Below are positions 43,373 through 51,464 of a DNA stretch of 64,000 nucleotides, piece after piece. Origin of the DNA: SYFY01 sp041752315. Its GTDB lineage: Bacteria > Pseudomonadota > Gammaproteobacteria > Pseudomonadales > Azotimanducaceae. The notes under the pieces are model-generated. The model searched no databases. It saw only the letters and a list, made by a program, of their open reading frames with translations, and was not told where the DNA came from. Position numbers and translations under genes: made by a program. The stretch lies in NCBI GenBank assembly GCA_041752315.1, contig JBGSHJ010000036.1, forward strand, positions 23,709 to 87,708. Reading direction: 5' to 3'. How positions within the stretch are numbered: the first letter of the stretch is position 1; the number at the start of each line of letters is the position of its first letter.

Positions 43373-43728
43373 ACTCTATCTCCGGTTGAGGGCCGCATAC
43401 CGGAAACAGTCTTGTAGATGTGTAGTCTGCCGCCGGAAAAAACCGCGGCAAACCAAATCGATGCCGCTACCTAGACGGTGCGCCACCAATGATGATTCGA
43501 AGTTGGAACAGTATTCGATGATTCAATCATCGGTTAAAACTACCAGATTACGCGCATCGTCGCCAAGGACCGTTCAGGGGTCGATAGAAGCCGGTCGGTG
43601 CCCTGCTGTCCAACAGCCGATTCTGCTACGAAGTACCGGTACTACTCGCAGAAATCAATCTAAAATCAGTGCCTGTTGTGAGCCCTGAAGCGCCAGGGCT
43701 CAGCCAGACTTCATTCAGACTGGATGTC
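43373..43728. other. 356-bp AT-richer gap between trpS and DedA gene
   Basis: Both flanking genes start here (trpS on minus, DedA on plus), so promoters for each are expected. The composition is less GC-rich than the neighbourhood, like trpS itself. No coding frame, RNA gene or repeat was recognised. Confidence 0.5.
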
Positions 43729-44367
43729 ATGAACCCGATCGACTTTATCCTGAACATCAACGAACACCTCTCCCTGATGGTGCAAACCTATGGGCCGTGG
43801 ATCTATGCCATCCTGTTTCTCATCGTGTTTGCTGAAACCGGGCTGGTGGTCATGCCATTCCTGCCCGGTGATTCCCTGCTCTTTGCGGTCGGCGCGATTG
43901 CTGCCTCCACCGGCGCCATCGATCCCTGGTTGTGCGGTGGAATCATCATGCTGGCGGCCTTTTGTGGTGACAACGTCAACTACTGGGCGGGAAGGACCAT
44001 TGGCCCAAAGGTTTTCAGATACGAAGACTCCTTCTTCTTTCGCCGGTCCCATCTGGACAAAACCGAGCAGTTCTACAACCGCTACGGATCGCGAACAGTG
44101 ATCATCGCCCGTTTTGTCCCCATCGTTCGCACCTTTGCGCCTTTTGTCGCAGGTGTTGGCAAGATGCCCTACCCACGTTACATCCTGTTCAGCTCCATCG
44201 GTTCGGTCCTCTGGGTAACTCTCTGCATGGGTGCTGGTCTGATCTTCGGCGAACTGGAAGTGGTGAAGCAGAATTTTGAGCTGGTCATCCTCGGGGTGAT
44301 CGCCATCTCCCTGCTACCGATCGTGATCGAAGTGGTGAAGAACAAGCTAAGCGCCCGACCGGGCTGA
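43729..44367 (+). CDS. DedA-family membrane protein
   Basis: A 212-residue inner-membrane protein with the DedA signatures FAETGLVVMPFLPGDSLLF, GDNVNYWAGRTIG, FYNRYGSRTVIIARFVPIVR and FAPFVAGVGKMPY. Several hydrophobic helices span the rest. DedA/Tvp38 proteins act as lipid (undecaprenyl phosphate or phospholipid) flippases linked to membrane potential. ATG 43729 was chosen because homology begins there. Convergent with the HAAS-type membrane protein gene. Confidence 0.9.
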   Translation: MNPIDFILNINEHLSLMVQTYGPWIYAILFLIVFAETGLVVMPFLPGDSLLFAVGAIAASTGAIDPWLCGGIIMLAAFCGDNVNYWAGRTIGPKVFRYEDSFFFRRSHLDKTEQFYNRYGSRTVIIARFVPIVRTFAPFVAGVGKMPYPRYILFSSIGSVLWVTLCMGAGLIFGELEVVKQNFELVILGVIAISLLPIVIEVVKNKLSARPG

Positions 44368-44384
44368 TCGGAGAGCCGACTTCA

Positions 44385-45350
44385 TCACTGCGATTCCTGA
44401 ACACGCACCGGACCATCCGGCATGGGCGTGACACTTCGATAGAACCGGATTGCCTGGGTCAGGATCACACCCGCAATGATGAGCGCCATCGCACCCTTGG
44501 CGGTCTCATTGCTCACTGCCGAGAGAAACACCGGTCCATCCAGGATGGTCCATGCCATGACGACACAATCCAGCAGGCCCAGGGCGAGACTGAGTTGTCG
44601 CCATCCCGGTGACCAGCGACCACTGATGAAGACGCCGATCATGAGCGGGATGTTGAGCAGAAGCAGTACAAACAACCATAGCCCCTGCCGCTGACGGAAT
44701 TCTTCCGTGTACGTGAGCGCGTCGATGGCCTGAGGTGCAACACGACCGGACCAGAAATAGTCGAGCCAAAAACCGGGCTCGTAGAGAATGCAGACTCCAC
44801 AGACAATGCCGACCATTCCCATCAGCAGTGCTGCGCGCCCACCCTGGATTCGATCGTTTGCGCGTGGTTTCCAATCCCCTGTTGATGGCCAGCAGCGGCG
44901 TGTCCATGCAGCCATGGCAAACCAGACGACCAGCACACCGGGCCACCACAACGACGGAATCACTGTTCCGACCCACCAGCGGCTCACCACGAGCAGCAGA
45001 TCCCACCCGGAACTCATCGGTTGCCCAAGCTGCACGAAGAGCCCCGCTCCCCAGATGACCGCCAGACCGATCACCATCGCCTTCAGGAAGTGGTGACCAT
45101 CGGCAGGTTCAATGATGGTGAGCGTCGGTCGATAACGTGCGGCCACTGCATCGGGATGACCAAAGTCGTGCAGCAAACCGGTGGCCATCTGCACATCGGC
45201 GTCATGGCCTGAATCTTCGGCCCTTGCCAACAGTTCTTCACGCAGGAGAGACCGAAGTTCGAACGCGACATCATTGCGCTGCCGGCGCGGCAGTTGCACG
45301 GCAACATCGGCAACCCAGGATTCGATCAGCTCGTCTGCGTTCATGGTCAT
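44385..45350 (-). CDS. HAAS-domain membrane protein, PadR partner
   Basis: A 321-residue protein. The first 80 residues resemble the HAAS/DUF1700 signalling domain (ESWVADVAVQLPRRQRNDVA, ATGLLHDFGHPDAVAARYRP). Six or so transmembrane helices follow. HAAS membrane proteins next to PadR regulators are a common module whose function is unclear; a membrane-stress sensor is proposed for some. The ATG overlaps the PadR stop by 4 bp. Confidence 0.78.
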   Translation of the reverse strand: MTMNADELIESWVADVAVQLPRRQRNDVAFELRSLLREELLARAEDSGHDADVQMATGLLHDFGHPDAVAARYRPTLTIIEPADGHHFLKAMVIGLAVIWGAGLFVQLGQPMSSGWDLLLVVSRWWVGTVIPSLWWPGVLVVWFAMAAWTRRCWPSTGDWKPRANDRIQGGRAALLMGMVGIVCGVCILYEPGFWLDYFWSGRVAPQAIDALTYTEEFRQRQGLWLFVLLLLNIPLMIGVFISGRWSPGWRQLSLALGLLDCVVMAWTILDGPVFLSAVSNETAKGAMALIIAGVILTQAIRFYRSVTPMPDGPVRVQESQ

Positions 45351-45682
45351 TCCTCCTCCAAGAGCTGACCCATGGCAGCATTCATACCCTGCCAGGATCC
45401 GGTGAGCCTTTTGAACAACTTCCGGCCTTCAGCATTCAACGAGTAATAACGGCGCGGCGGACCTTCATCGATCTTCCACTCGCTTTTCAGCACACCTTGC
45501 GTCTCCAGCCGACGCAGCAAGGGGTACAGCGTACCTTCCTCGATCGGCATGCCCTGGTCAGCCAGCGCCTGTCGCAGTTCATACCCATAACGGGGAGTGC
45601 GAAGCTGCGACAGCGTGGCGAGCACCACCACACCCCGCCTCAACTCAAGCTCCAGCTTGTTGAACGTGTCTTCACTACCCAT
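45347..45682 (-). CDS. PadR-family transcriptional regulator
   Basis: A 111-residue winged-helix regulator of the short PadR type: LRRGVVVLATLSQLRTPRYG, ALADQGMPIEEGTLYPLLRR and PRRYYSLNAEGRKLFKRL. ATG 45682 was chosen, giving the usual PadR length. A perfect inverted repeat lies 12 bp upstream of this ATG, so it is probably autoregulated together with the coupled membrane protein gene. Confidence 0.9.
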   Translation of the reverse strand: MGSEDTFNKLELELRRGVVVLATLSQLRTPRYGYELRQALADQGMPIEEGTLYPLLRRLETQGVLKSEWKIDEGPPRRYYSLNAEGRKLFKRLTGSWQGMNAAMGQLLEEE

Positions 45683-45693
45683 GTGTCGCACAC

Positions 45694-45712
45694 TACTGTG
45701 TGTTACACAGTA
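45694..45712. promoter_or_regulatory. Probable PadR operator
   Basis: Perfect inverted repeat TACTGTGT-GTT-ACACAGTA just upstream of the PadR start. PadR family operators are typically TACT-N-AGTA-type palindromes of this spacing, so this is likely the autoregulatory site. Confidence 0.75.
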
Positions 45713-45779
45713 CGTCAATTGTCATTCCTGACGAGGCATGAAGCTGCCAATGAGCTGATGTTCCCTCACTCCCCTCACA

Positions 45780-46181
45780 TCAAGGTCGAGCTTCGGTAAT
45801 GCTGATGAGGTTACGATCCGGATCCAGGTACCGCGCTGTCCTTCCCCAGGGTTCATGACGAGGTGCGTGCAACACCGAGGCTCCGGACGAAACAACACGG
45901 GCATGCACGGCGTCAAAGTCGGAAACGTGGAAACCAATCTGTGTGGCTGTCGTGACGGGACGGTGCGGTGGACTGGCTGGATACAGTGCAAAGTGGATGT
46001 ACGCTCCATCCGTCCAGGAGTGGGCAGCATGCCGTCCACCGAACCAGGGATCTTCACGCTCGCTGTCGTGAAAATCTTCCATCAAGGGAAGGCCAAGGAA
46101 GTCCCGGTAAAACCGGAGCGACTGATCCAGATCGGACACGTTCAGTGCAACAAACGTCAGTCGTTGTTTCATGGTATCCAC
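45780..46181 (-). CDS. Glyoxalase/VOC-family protein
   Basis: A 133-residue single-domain vicinal-oxygen-chelate protein: LTFVALNVSDLDQSLRFYRD at the start, GLPLMEDF, IGFHVSDFDAVHARV and a closing DPDRNLISITE. The metal site uses a His/Glu set, as in glyoxalase I-like proteins. The reaction is not predictable; relatives include fosfomycin-type resistance and lyase enzymes. An ATG three codons later (46172) is an alternative start. Confidence 0.85.
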   Translation of the reverse strand: MDTMKQRLTFVALNVSDLDQSLRFYRDFLGLPLMEDFHDSEREDPWFGGRHAAHSWTDGAYIHFALYPASPPHRPVTTATQIGFHVSDFDAVHARVVSSGASVLHAPRHEPWGRTARYLDPDRNLISITEARP

Positions 46182-46190
46182 CCTCGGGTT

Positions 46191-46709
46191 TCAGTCGTGC
46201 GATACGTGTCTGCATGATGCGGCCGCCGCTCGCAACAGGAGCCGGGAGTACACCCTGTGAAAACCGAGCAGTGCATGAAAGACAAAGCCCATTCGAGGTC
46301 GGCTCGACCCTGAAGAAATCCGTGCGATGACGGCAGAACCAAAGTAGAGATCGGTATGCTTGCCATCAGGACTTGCCGTCGCCATGAGCCATGACCTGGT
46401 GTGCCCGGTGTAATCACGGAGCAGCAGTTGTTCGAGGGTCCTGGCCTCAACATTCCAGGCCGAAAAAACTGACGAGTTGCCGGTGGCCAGTGCAACAGCA
46501 TCCTGGTCAGTAGCGGGGCGACCGGCAAAAACCCCCAGCATCGTTCGTTCAATCCTGAACAGACCCGACGTATAAAACGCTTCAACGTAATTGGCCTGGG
46601 AAACCGAGCCCGGGAACCGCGTGACGTAACAATCCGCGTAACCACCATCCTGCCCGTACTTCTTCAGGAGGGAGTGATCGGGTAACGCGACGGGTTGTGT
46701 TGAAGACAT
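46191..46709 (-). CDS. Hypothetical protein, possibly DUF2867-like
   Basis: A 172-residue soluble protein that I cannot place with confidence. The pattern SGLFRIERTMLGVFAGRP near the middle and YFGSAVI followed by FHALLGFHRVYSRLLL at the end resemble DUF2867/START-like proteins that have no known function. It lies 9 bp before the glyoxalase gene and is co-directional with the DUF1971 and methyltransferase genes. Confidence 0.6.
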   Translation of the reverse strand: MSSTQPVALPDHSLLKKYGQDGGYADCYVTRFPGSVSQANYVEAFYTSGLFRIERTMLGVFAGRPATDQDAVALATGNSSVFSAWNVEARTLEQLLLRDYTGHTRSWLMATASPDGKHTDLYFGSAVIARISSGSSRPRMGFVFHALLGFHRVYSRLLLRAAAASCRHVSHD

Positions 46710-46773
46710 GCGGGTTGTTCAGCGTTTCAGATACGCAGAACAGGAACATGCACAGCACCTTCGCCGGCTTCCA

Positions 46774-47049
46774 CTATCGCAAGAACTCAACGTAAAACCG
46801 GACATTCGGCGCAGGAATGACCTCGTGCCTGATGGTCGGTTCAACAACTCCAGCCACGGTGGGAGTCAGCAGGATCTCCTCGACAACAGGTTCGAGAATG
46901 CGATAGGTCAGCTCACCTTCAAGGACGATGATCTTCCCCCAGACACCGGCCTTTGTGTTGTGACTCTTAAGAAGTCCTGCGGGCACGGTGAACTGATCGA
47001 ACACTTTCGTCTGGCTGTAAGGTTCGACCGACGACGGTAGTGTCTTCAT
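46774..47049 (-). CDS. DUF1971 protein (TehB N-terminal-like)
   Basis: A 91-residue cupin-like protein: MKTLPSSVEPYSQTKVFDQF, then TKAGVWGKIIVLEGELTYRI and a C-terminal NVRFYVEFLR. DUF1971 occurs alone or fused to the TehB tellurite methyltransferase. Here it overlaps an SAM-methyltransferase gene by 4 bp, echoing that fusion, so the two probably act together. Confidence 0.88.
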   Translation of the reverse strand: MKTLPSSVEPYSQTKVFDQFTVPAGLLKSHNTKAGVWGKIIVLEGELTYRILEPVVEEILLTPTVAGVVEPTIRHEVIPAPNVRFYVEFLR

Positions 47050-47816
47050 GTATTTCCACGCATTTTCGCCAGTGTGTCATCGGCCTGCCTGCGCTGGGCA
47101 GCGACGAGCAGGAAGTACGGCCGATTTCGTTCCACAGCCCACTCGGGATGCTCCGCAATCTGCTCTGACGAGGGACCCCACTCTTCGATACGACGGATGG
47201 CAAAGCCATCCGCAGCGAGGACATTCAGGTAGGTGGCGATCGTGCGATGCTGCTTGGTGACGCCGTCCACGAGCCAGTTCACCACACGCGGGCCCTCTTC
47301 AAGATACCTGTCCAGCGGCCAGATCTGCACACCGGACCGCAGGGTCTGCCAGCCCGGTTCGCTCGGCGCCAGAAAAATCGGGTGCTCCACGGAGAAGACA
47401 AAGTGCCCGTTGTCACGCAGCGCGCGGCGGATCTTGCCGACCAGCAACGGCAGGTCATTCAGATAGTGAAGCGCCAGAGAGCTGAAAACCAGATCAAAAC
47501 GGGCTGGTTCGAGGTCCACGGTATCCAGATCTGCGCGGACGTATCGAATCCTGCTGTCGCTGGTCTCCGCCCGGGCTCGGGCCAGCATTCTTTCTGAAAG
47601 GTCGATACCGACCACAGACCGGGCACCGGCAGCCCGAGCCCAGCGGCTGAACCAGCCAAACCCGCAGCCCAGATCCAGAACGCGAAGGTCGTCCATCGGT
47701 GGGAGAAGCGACTGCAATGTCGGCCATTCGGGTGCCCCCGCGAGCCCTTCCGTAGATCGGGCAAGCCGGGCATACCGCTCGAAGAAGTCCGGGTTGTCGT
47801 AGACGTTCTGGGACAT
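47046..47816 (-). CDS. SAM-dependent class I methyltransferase
   Basis: A 256-residue methyltransferase. Motif I is VLDLGCGFGWFSRWARAAGA, the acidic turn is VVGIDLSERMLARAR, and FDLVFSSLALHYLNDLP follows. It belongs to the Methyltransf_11/25-type proteins annotated from YcgJ/UbiE relatives; the substrate is unknown. ATG 47816 fits the family start. It is coupled to the DUF1971 gene and divergent from the BBE-type oxidase. Confidence 0.85.
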   Translation of the reverse strand: MSQNVYDNPDFFERYARLARSTEGLAGAPEWPTLQSLLPPMDDLRVLDLGCGFGWFSRWARAAGARSVVGIDLSERMLARARAETSDSRIRYVRADLDTVDLEPARFDLVFSSLALHYLNDLPLLVGKIRRALRDNGHFVFSVEHPIFLAPSEPGWQTLRSGVQIWPLDRYLEEGPRVVNWLVDGVTKQHRTIATYLNVLAADGFAIRRIEEWGPSSEQIAEHPEWAVERNRPYFLLVAAQRRQADDTLAKMRGNT

Positions 47817-48103
47817 GGGATACCGGCGATTGGGTTGCACTATGGCTGTGGTAGTGGGTTTCAGTCCACCCCGCTGCAAACGAACACGTCGTTTTACGAA
47901 GGTACTGGCATACGGCTACCATTGCGAACACTTCATCAGGGACGCCTTGGTCATGCTGGATGCTTTGATTCGCATTACAGGCTGAGTCATCCCGAACCAA
48001 AGGGTCTCCGAAACAGATCACTCACACAAGGAGGCCCGACCTTTCAGTTGAACATCCTTACCCCTGTGACAACATTCTGGTCGACAGTTTCCTGCCTGCC
48101 GTG

Positions 48104-49984
48104 ATGGCGAACCGTCGAAGGACATTGAAGGCATTGGCCTCTGCCGCACTCTTGTCAACGCTGCCACCGCCAGTGTCCGCGAGCGCGCCGTTCCGGCGTC
48201 GCCGTCCTGCCGACAGCAGCTGGCCCTCGCGGTCGGCGTGGCAGCAACTCAACCGCGCCGTTGGGGGCAACCTGTTACCCGTAACGTTTCCGCTCGATGC
48301 AGTAGGGAACGACCCGACAGGCACCGCGGTAAAACAGTTCGCAGCCGACATAACCAACCCTTATTACATACGCGATCAACCTGGCCTCACGCAGAGCCTG
48401 GGGTGGGTGGATGCGTGGCGTTGCAATCCCAGTGTGTTCGCAGTTGCCGTCAAAAACGCCCGGCACATCGCCGCAGCCGTGAATTTTGCTCGCGACAATG
48501 ACCTGCGGCTGGTCATCAAGGGTGGTGGTCACGGTTATCAGGGCACGTCCAATGCACCTGATTCATTGTTGATCTGGACCCGCGACCTGCATGACATCCA
48601 GATGCATTCCGAATTTGTCGCCACCGGATGCGAGCTCACTGCGCAGCCACAGCCCGCTGTCACCGTTGGCGCGGGGACAATCGGATCGCAGGCTTACGAC
48701 GTGGTCACCACCAAAGGTGGCAGATACCTTCAAGGCGGCGGTTGCCTGACCGTGGGCCTGACAGGACTGGTGCTGGGAGGTGGTTTTGGAAGTTATTCGA
48801 AACGCTATGGCCTGGCTGCGGGAAGTCTGCTGGAAGCGGAGGTCGTCACGGCCGATGGGGAAATCCGCATCGCCAATGCGTGCACCAATCCGGATCTGTT
48901 CTGGGCACTGAAAGGCGGTGGCGGTGGCACCTTCTGCGTCGTGAGCAGGATGACGCTCCGCCTGCACGATCTTCCGGAATACTTCGGCGTGGCAAACTTC
49001 ACGGTCAAGGCTGCGTCCGACGCCGCCTATCGCGATCTGCTCCGAGCGTTCGTGAACTTCTATCAACAACACCTGTTGAACGAACACTGGGGCGAGCAGG
49101 TCCACGTGCGACCTGACAACGTTCTTGAAGTCAGAATGAACTTTCAGGGTCTGAGCAGGGAACAAGCTCAACAGACGTGGCAACCGTTTCTGGATTGGAT
49201 TGAGCAGTCATCCGCAGCGTACTCCCAGATGGACCGTGTGGTCATCGGCGCCATATCGGGCCGACATTGGTGGGATGTTGAATGGTGGAAAGAACATTGG
49301 CCGGAAATTGCATTCCCAAATCCGAATGACAACATCCTGATCGGTCTTTTGAACTCTGGCCTCGTGACTCTGGTACCCCAGCCTGTTTTTAGATACGACG
49401 ATCGACCCGGCGCCGCAACGAGCAATGCCGCGTGGGCTGGCGATGCCGAGCAATCCGGCCAGGTGCTCTGGGCCTATGAGTCCCTGTGGTTGCCGGCCTC
49501 GCTTCTCGAGGACAGCGCGCAGACAACTCTCGTCGAAGCACTGTTCGCAAGCTCGCGGTTTCACCAGGTGGAACTGCATTTCAACAAGGGCCTGGCGGGG
49601 GCACCACCTGATGCCGTCACCGCCGCAGCGGACGCGTCGATCAACCCAGCGGTGCTGACAGCATTTGCGCTGGCCATTGCTGCCGATGGTCAAGCCCCGG
49701 CTTATCCGGGAATTGCCGGGCACGAGCCTTCCGTCACCGCAGCCCGCACGGCGCGCGCGCGCGTGGATCAATGCATGCGTCCCTTGCGCGCACTGGTTCC
49801 GAATCCAGGCTCGTACGTGAATGAAAGCAATTATTTCGAGAAGGATTGGCAACGGTCGTACTGGGGAGGCAATTACAGTCGACTGGCAGCCATCAAAAGG
49901 AAGTACGATCCCGACGGGCTGTTCTTTGTCCATAACGGAGTGGGTTCGGAACAATGGGATGCTGAGGGTTTCGCAAGGATCTGA
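48104..49984 (+). CDS. BBE-type FAD-linked oxidase, probably Tat-exported
   Basis: A 626-residue berberine-bridge-enzyme/GOOX-like flavoenzyme. NRRRTLKALASAALLS at the N-terminus has the twin-arginine pattern of a Tat signal, so it is probably periplasmic and folded with FAD before export. The FAD-binding PCMH domain has GGGHGYQGTS (His for covalent FAD) and LQGGGCLTVG (Cys for the second bond). A C-terminal BBE box reads NYFEKDWQRSYWGGNYSRL. Such enzymes oxidise sugars, alkaloids or phenolics with O2. The ATG at 48104 follows an in-frame GTG at 48101. Confidence 0.83.
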   Translation: MANRRRTLKALASAALLSTLPPPVSASAPFRRRRPADSSWPSRSAWQQLNRAVGGNLLPVTFPLDAVGNDPTGTAVKQFAADITNPYYIRDQPGLTQSLGWVDAWRCNPSVFAVAVKNARHIAAAVNFARDNDLRLVIKGGGHGYQGTSNAPDSLLIWTRDLHDIQMHSEFVATGCELTAQPQPAVTVGAGTIGSQAYDVVTTKGGRYLQGGGCLTVGLTGLVLGGGFGSYSKRYGLAAGSLLEAEVVTADGEIRIANACTNPDLFWALKGGGGGTFCVVSRMTLRLHDLPEYFGVANFTVKAASDAAYRDLLRAFVNFYQQHLLNEHWGEQVHVRPDNVLEVRMNFQGLSREQAQQTWQPFLDWIEQSSAAYSQMDRVVIGAISGRHWWDVEWWKEHWPEIAFPNPNDNILIGLLNSGLVTLVPQPVFRYDDRPGAATSNAAWAGDAEQSGQVLWAYESLWLPASLLEDSAQTTLVEALFASSRFHQVELHFNKGLAGAPPDAVTAAADASINPAVLTAFALAIAADGQAPAYPGIAGHEPSVTAARTARARVDQCMRPLRALVPNPGSYVNESNYFEKDWQRSYWGGNYSRLAAIKRKYDPDGLFFVHNGVGSEQWDAEGFARI

Positions 49985-50060
49985 GATTCGAGAAAGTTGC
50001 CGCAGGCATGGAACAGCGTCCTGCCCTCGCTACACCATGTAGACGGAACGCGCGGCCTCA

Positions 50061-51380
50061 TCATGGTCGGGACGCGGGCGGACCGAGCATCGACTCGATG
50101 ATCATGTCGATGGTGTCTGCCCAGGCCTGCTCGACCTGCAGTGTGTACCTCTCTCCCAGGATCCCGCGCGCCGACTCGAGAAACGCCTGACGAAACGCCG
50201 GGTAGTACTCGGCAGCCACACCATAACCATCATGCCGCCGCCCGAGATCCCGCAGGCCCAGGGTCATGAACTCCGGGCGACTCAGCGCGTGCACGAGAAA
50301 TTGCATCATATGCGCCAGCATCTGGCCCTGGCTGTCCATGTCGCCACGGAACAGTGCCCTGGCCGCGGGGGCCAGCGCAAACAGTCGTCGATAAAGATCT
50401 TGCGTGAACCGCTCCTGATGTTGCAGGAGTACGCCGAAAGTCGATTGAACCAGCAACGTGGGGTCCGGCGCAGCAAAGCCGATCGCTTCCACGAGCTGGA
50501 ACGGGCCGTGTTTGCCCTTCAACACCGCTTGTGCCTTGCGTACCTCCACCGGCGCCTGCGGCACCTGATTGAACAGGATTTCGGACATCAGGAATCGTGT
50601 ACCCAGCGTCTTGTTGGCATCTTCGATGCGGCTGGCGATGTTGATCACATCACCGACCACCGTGAACTGCCGGTGATCCGGGTGCCCCATCATGCCGACG
50701 ATCAGCGACCCAAAATGCGCACCGATTCCAATCTCCAGGGTCGTTCCGAATTCGTCGGACAACTGCACGTTGAGGTCGTTCAGTGATTCGAGCATGCCCA
50801 GGCCCGCCCTGATCGTGTCGAGACAGCTCTTTTCGGGCGGATCACCAGCAACACCAAACAGCCCGACGATCTGGTCGCCGACATACTGATAGATGACGCC
50901 GTTGTTGATCAGTATCGCATCCCCGACCGCCTTGAAAAAACGATTGAGGATGTGCACCACGTCGTAGGCGAGGTGCGTGTCGAAAAACGGTGTGAAATTG
51001 CGAATGTCGCAGAACAGCACCGCGAGCGTCCGTTCCTGGGAAACCGCGATCGACGCTTCTTCCAGCTGCAGGTTCGACAGGTCGGCCGGGTTCCTGACCA
51101 TCCGCTCGAGGGTAACGTCGCCGCTCACTCGCGCCTGACATGCCAGCCGGGTAAACCCATCCCAGGCCCGCGCGTCAGCCACCTCGACCTCGCGCGGTGT
51201 CCGTGCCGACACGTTCTGGATCCCGTCACGGATGCGGACGCGACAGGTTGTGCAACGTCCGTGTCCACCACAGGCTCGAACGTGCGGAATCTTGTGGGCG
51301 ATCGAGACCTCCAGGATGGTCATGCCAGGATCATCAACCGGCATTGACTTGTTTTCTCCCAGATACACGATCGTTGTCAT
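50061..51380 (-). CDS. Ferredoxin-adenylate/guanylate cyclase-globin fusion protein
   Basis: A 439-residue three-domain protein. Residues 1-95 form a plant-type 2Fe-2S ferredoxin with Cys37, Cys43, Cys46 and Cys81. Residues 115-300 form a class III nucleotide cyclase with metal Asp125 (LFCDIRNFT) and Asp169 (YVGDQIVGLFG), and Asn247/Arg251 of VINIASRIE. Residues 308-430 form a globin with proximal His383 (LGRRHDGYGV) and Tyr-rich helices, like flavohaemoglobin or sensor globins. The cyclase should make cAMP or cGMP under control of redox state and haem ligand (O2 or NO). No effector gene is adjacent; the next upstream gene is a lipoprotein. Confidence 0.85.
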   Translation of the reverse strand: MTTIVYLGENKSMPVDDPGMTILEVSIAHKIPHVRACGGHGRCTTCRVRIRDGIQNVSARTPREVEVADARAWDGFTRLACQARVSGDVTLERMVRNPADLSNLQLEEASIAVSQERTLAVLFCDIRNFTPFFDTHLAYDVVHILNRFFKAVGDAILINNGVIYQYVGDQIVGLFGVAGDPPEKSCLDTIRAGLGMLESLNDLNVQLSDEFGTTLEIGIGAHFGSLIVGMMGHPDHRQFTVVGDVINIASRIEDANKTLGTRFLMSEILFNQVPQAPVEVRKAQAVLKGKHGPFQLVEAIGFAAPDPTLLVQSTFGVLLQHQERFTQDLYRRLFALAPAARALFRGDMDSQGQMLAHMMQFLVHALSRPEFMTLGLRDLGRRHDGYGVAAEYYPAFRQAFLESARGILGERYTLQVEQAWADTIDMIIESMLGPPASRP

Positions 51381-51464
51381 GGGCGGCCAGAAGTTCGCGC
51401 TTCAAACGCCCCGGCACACCGGGCATTTTCGACCTGACTGTGTTCGGCAAAATCGTCGTTCGAT

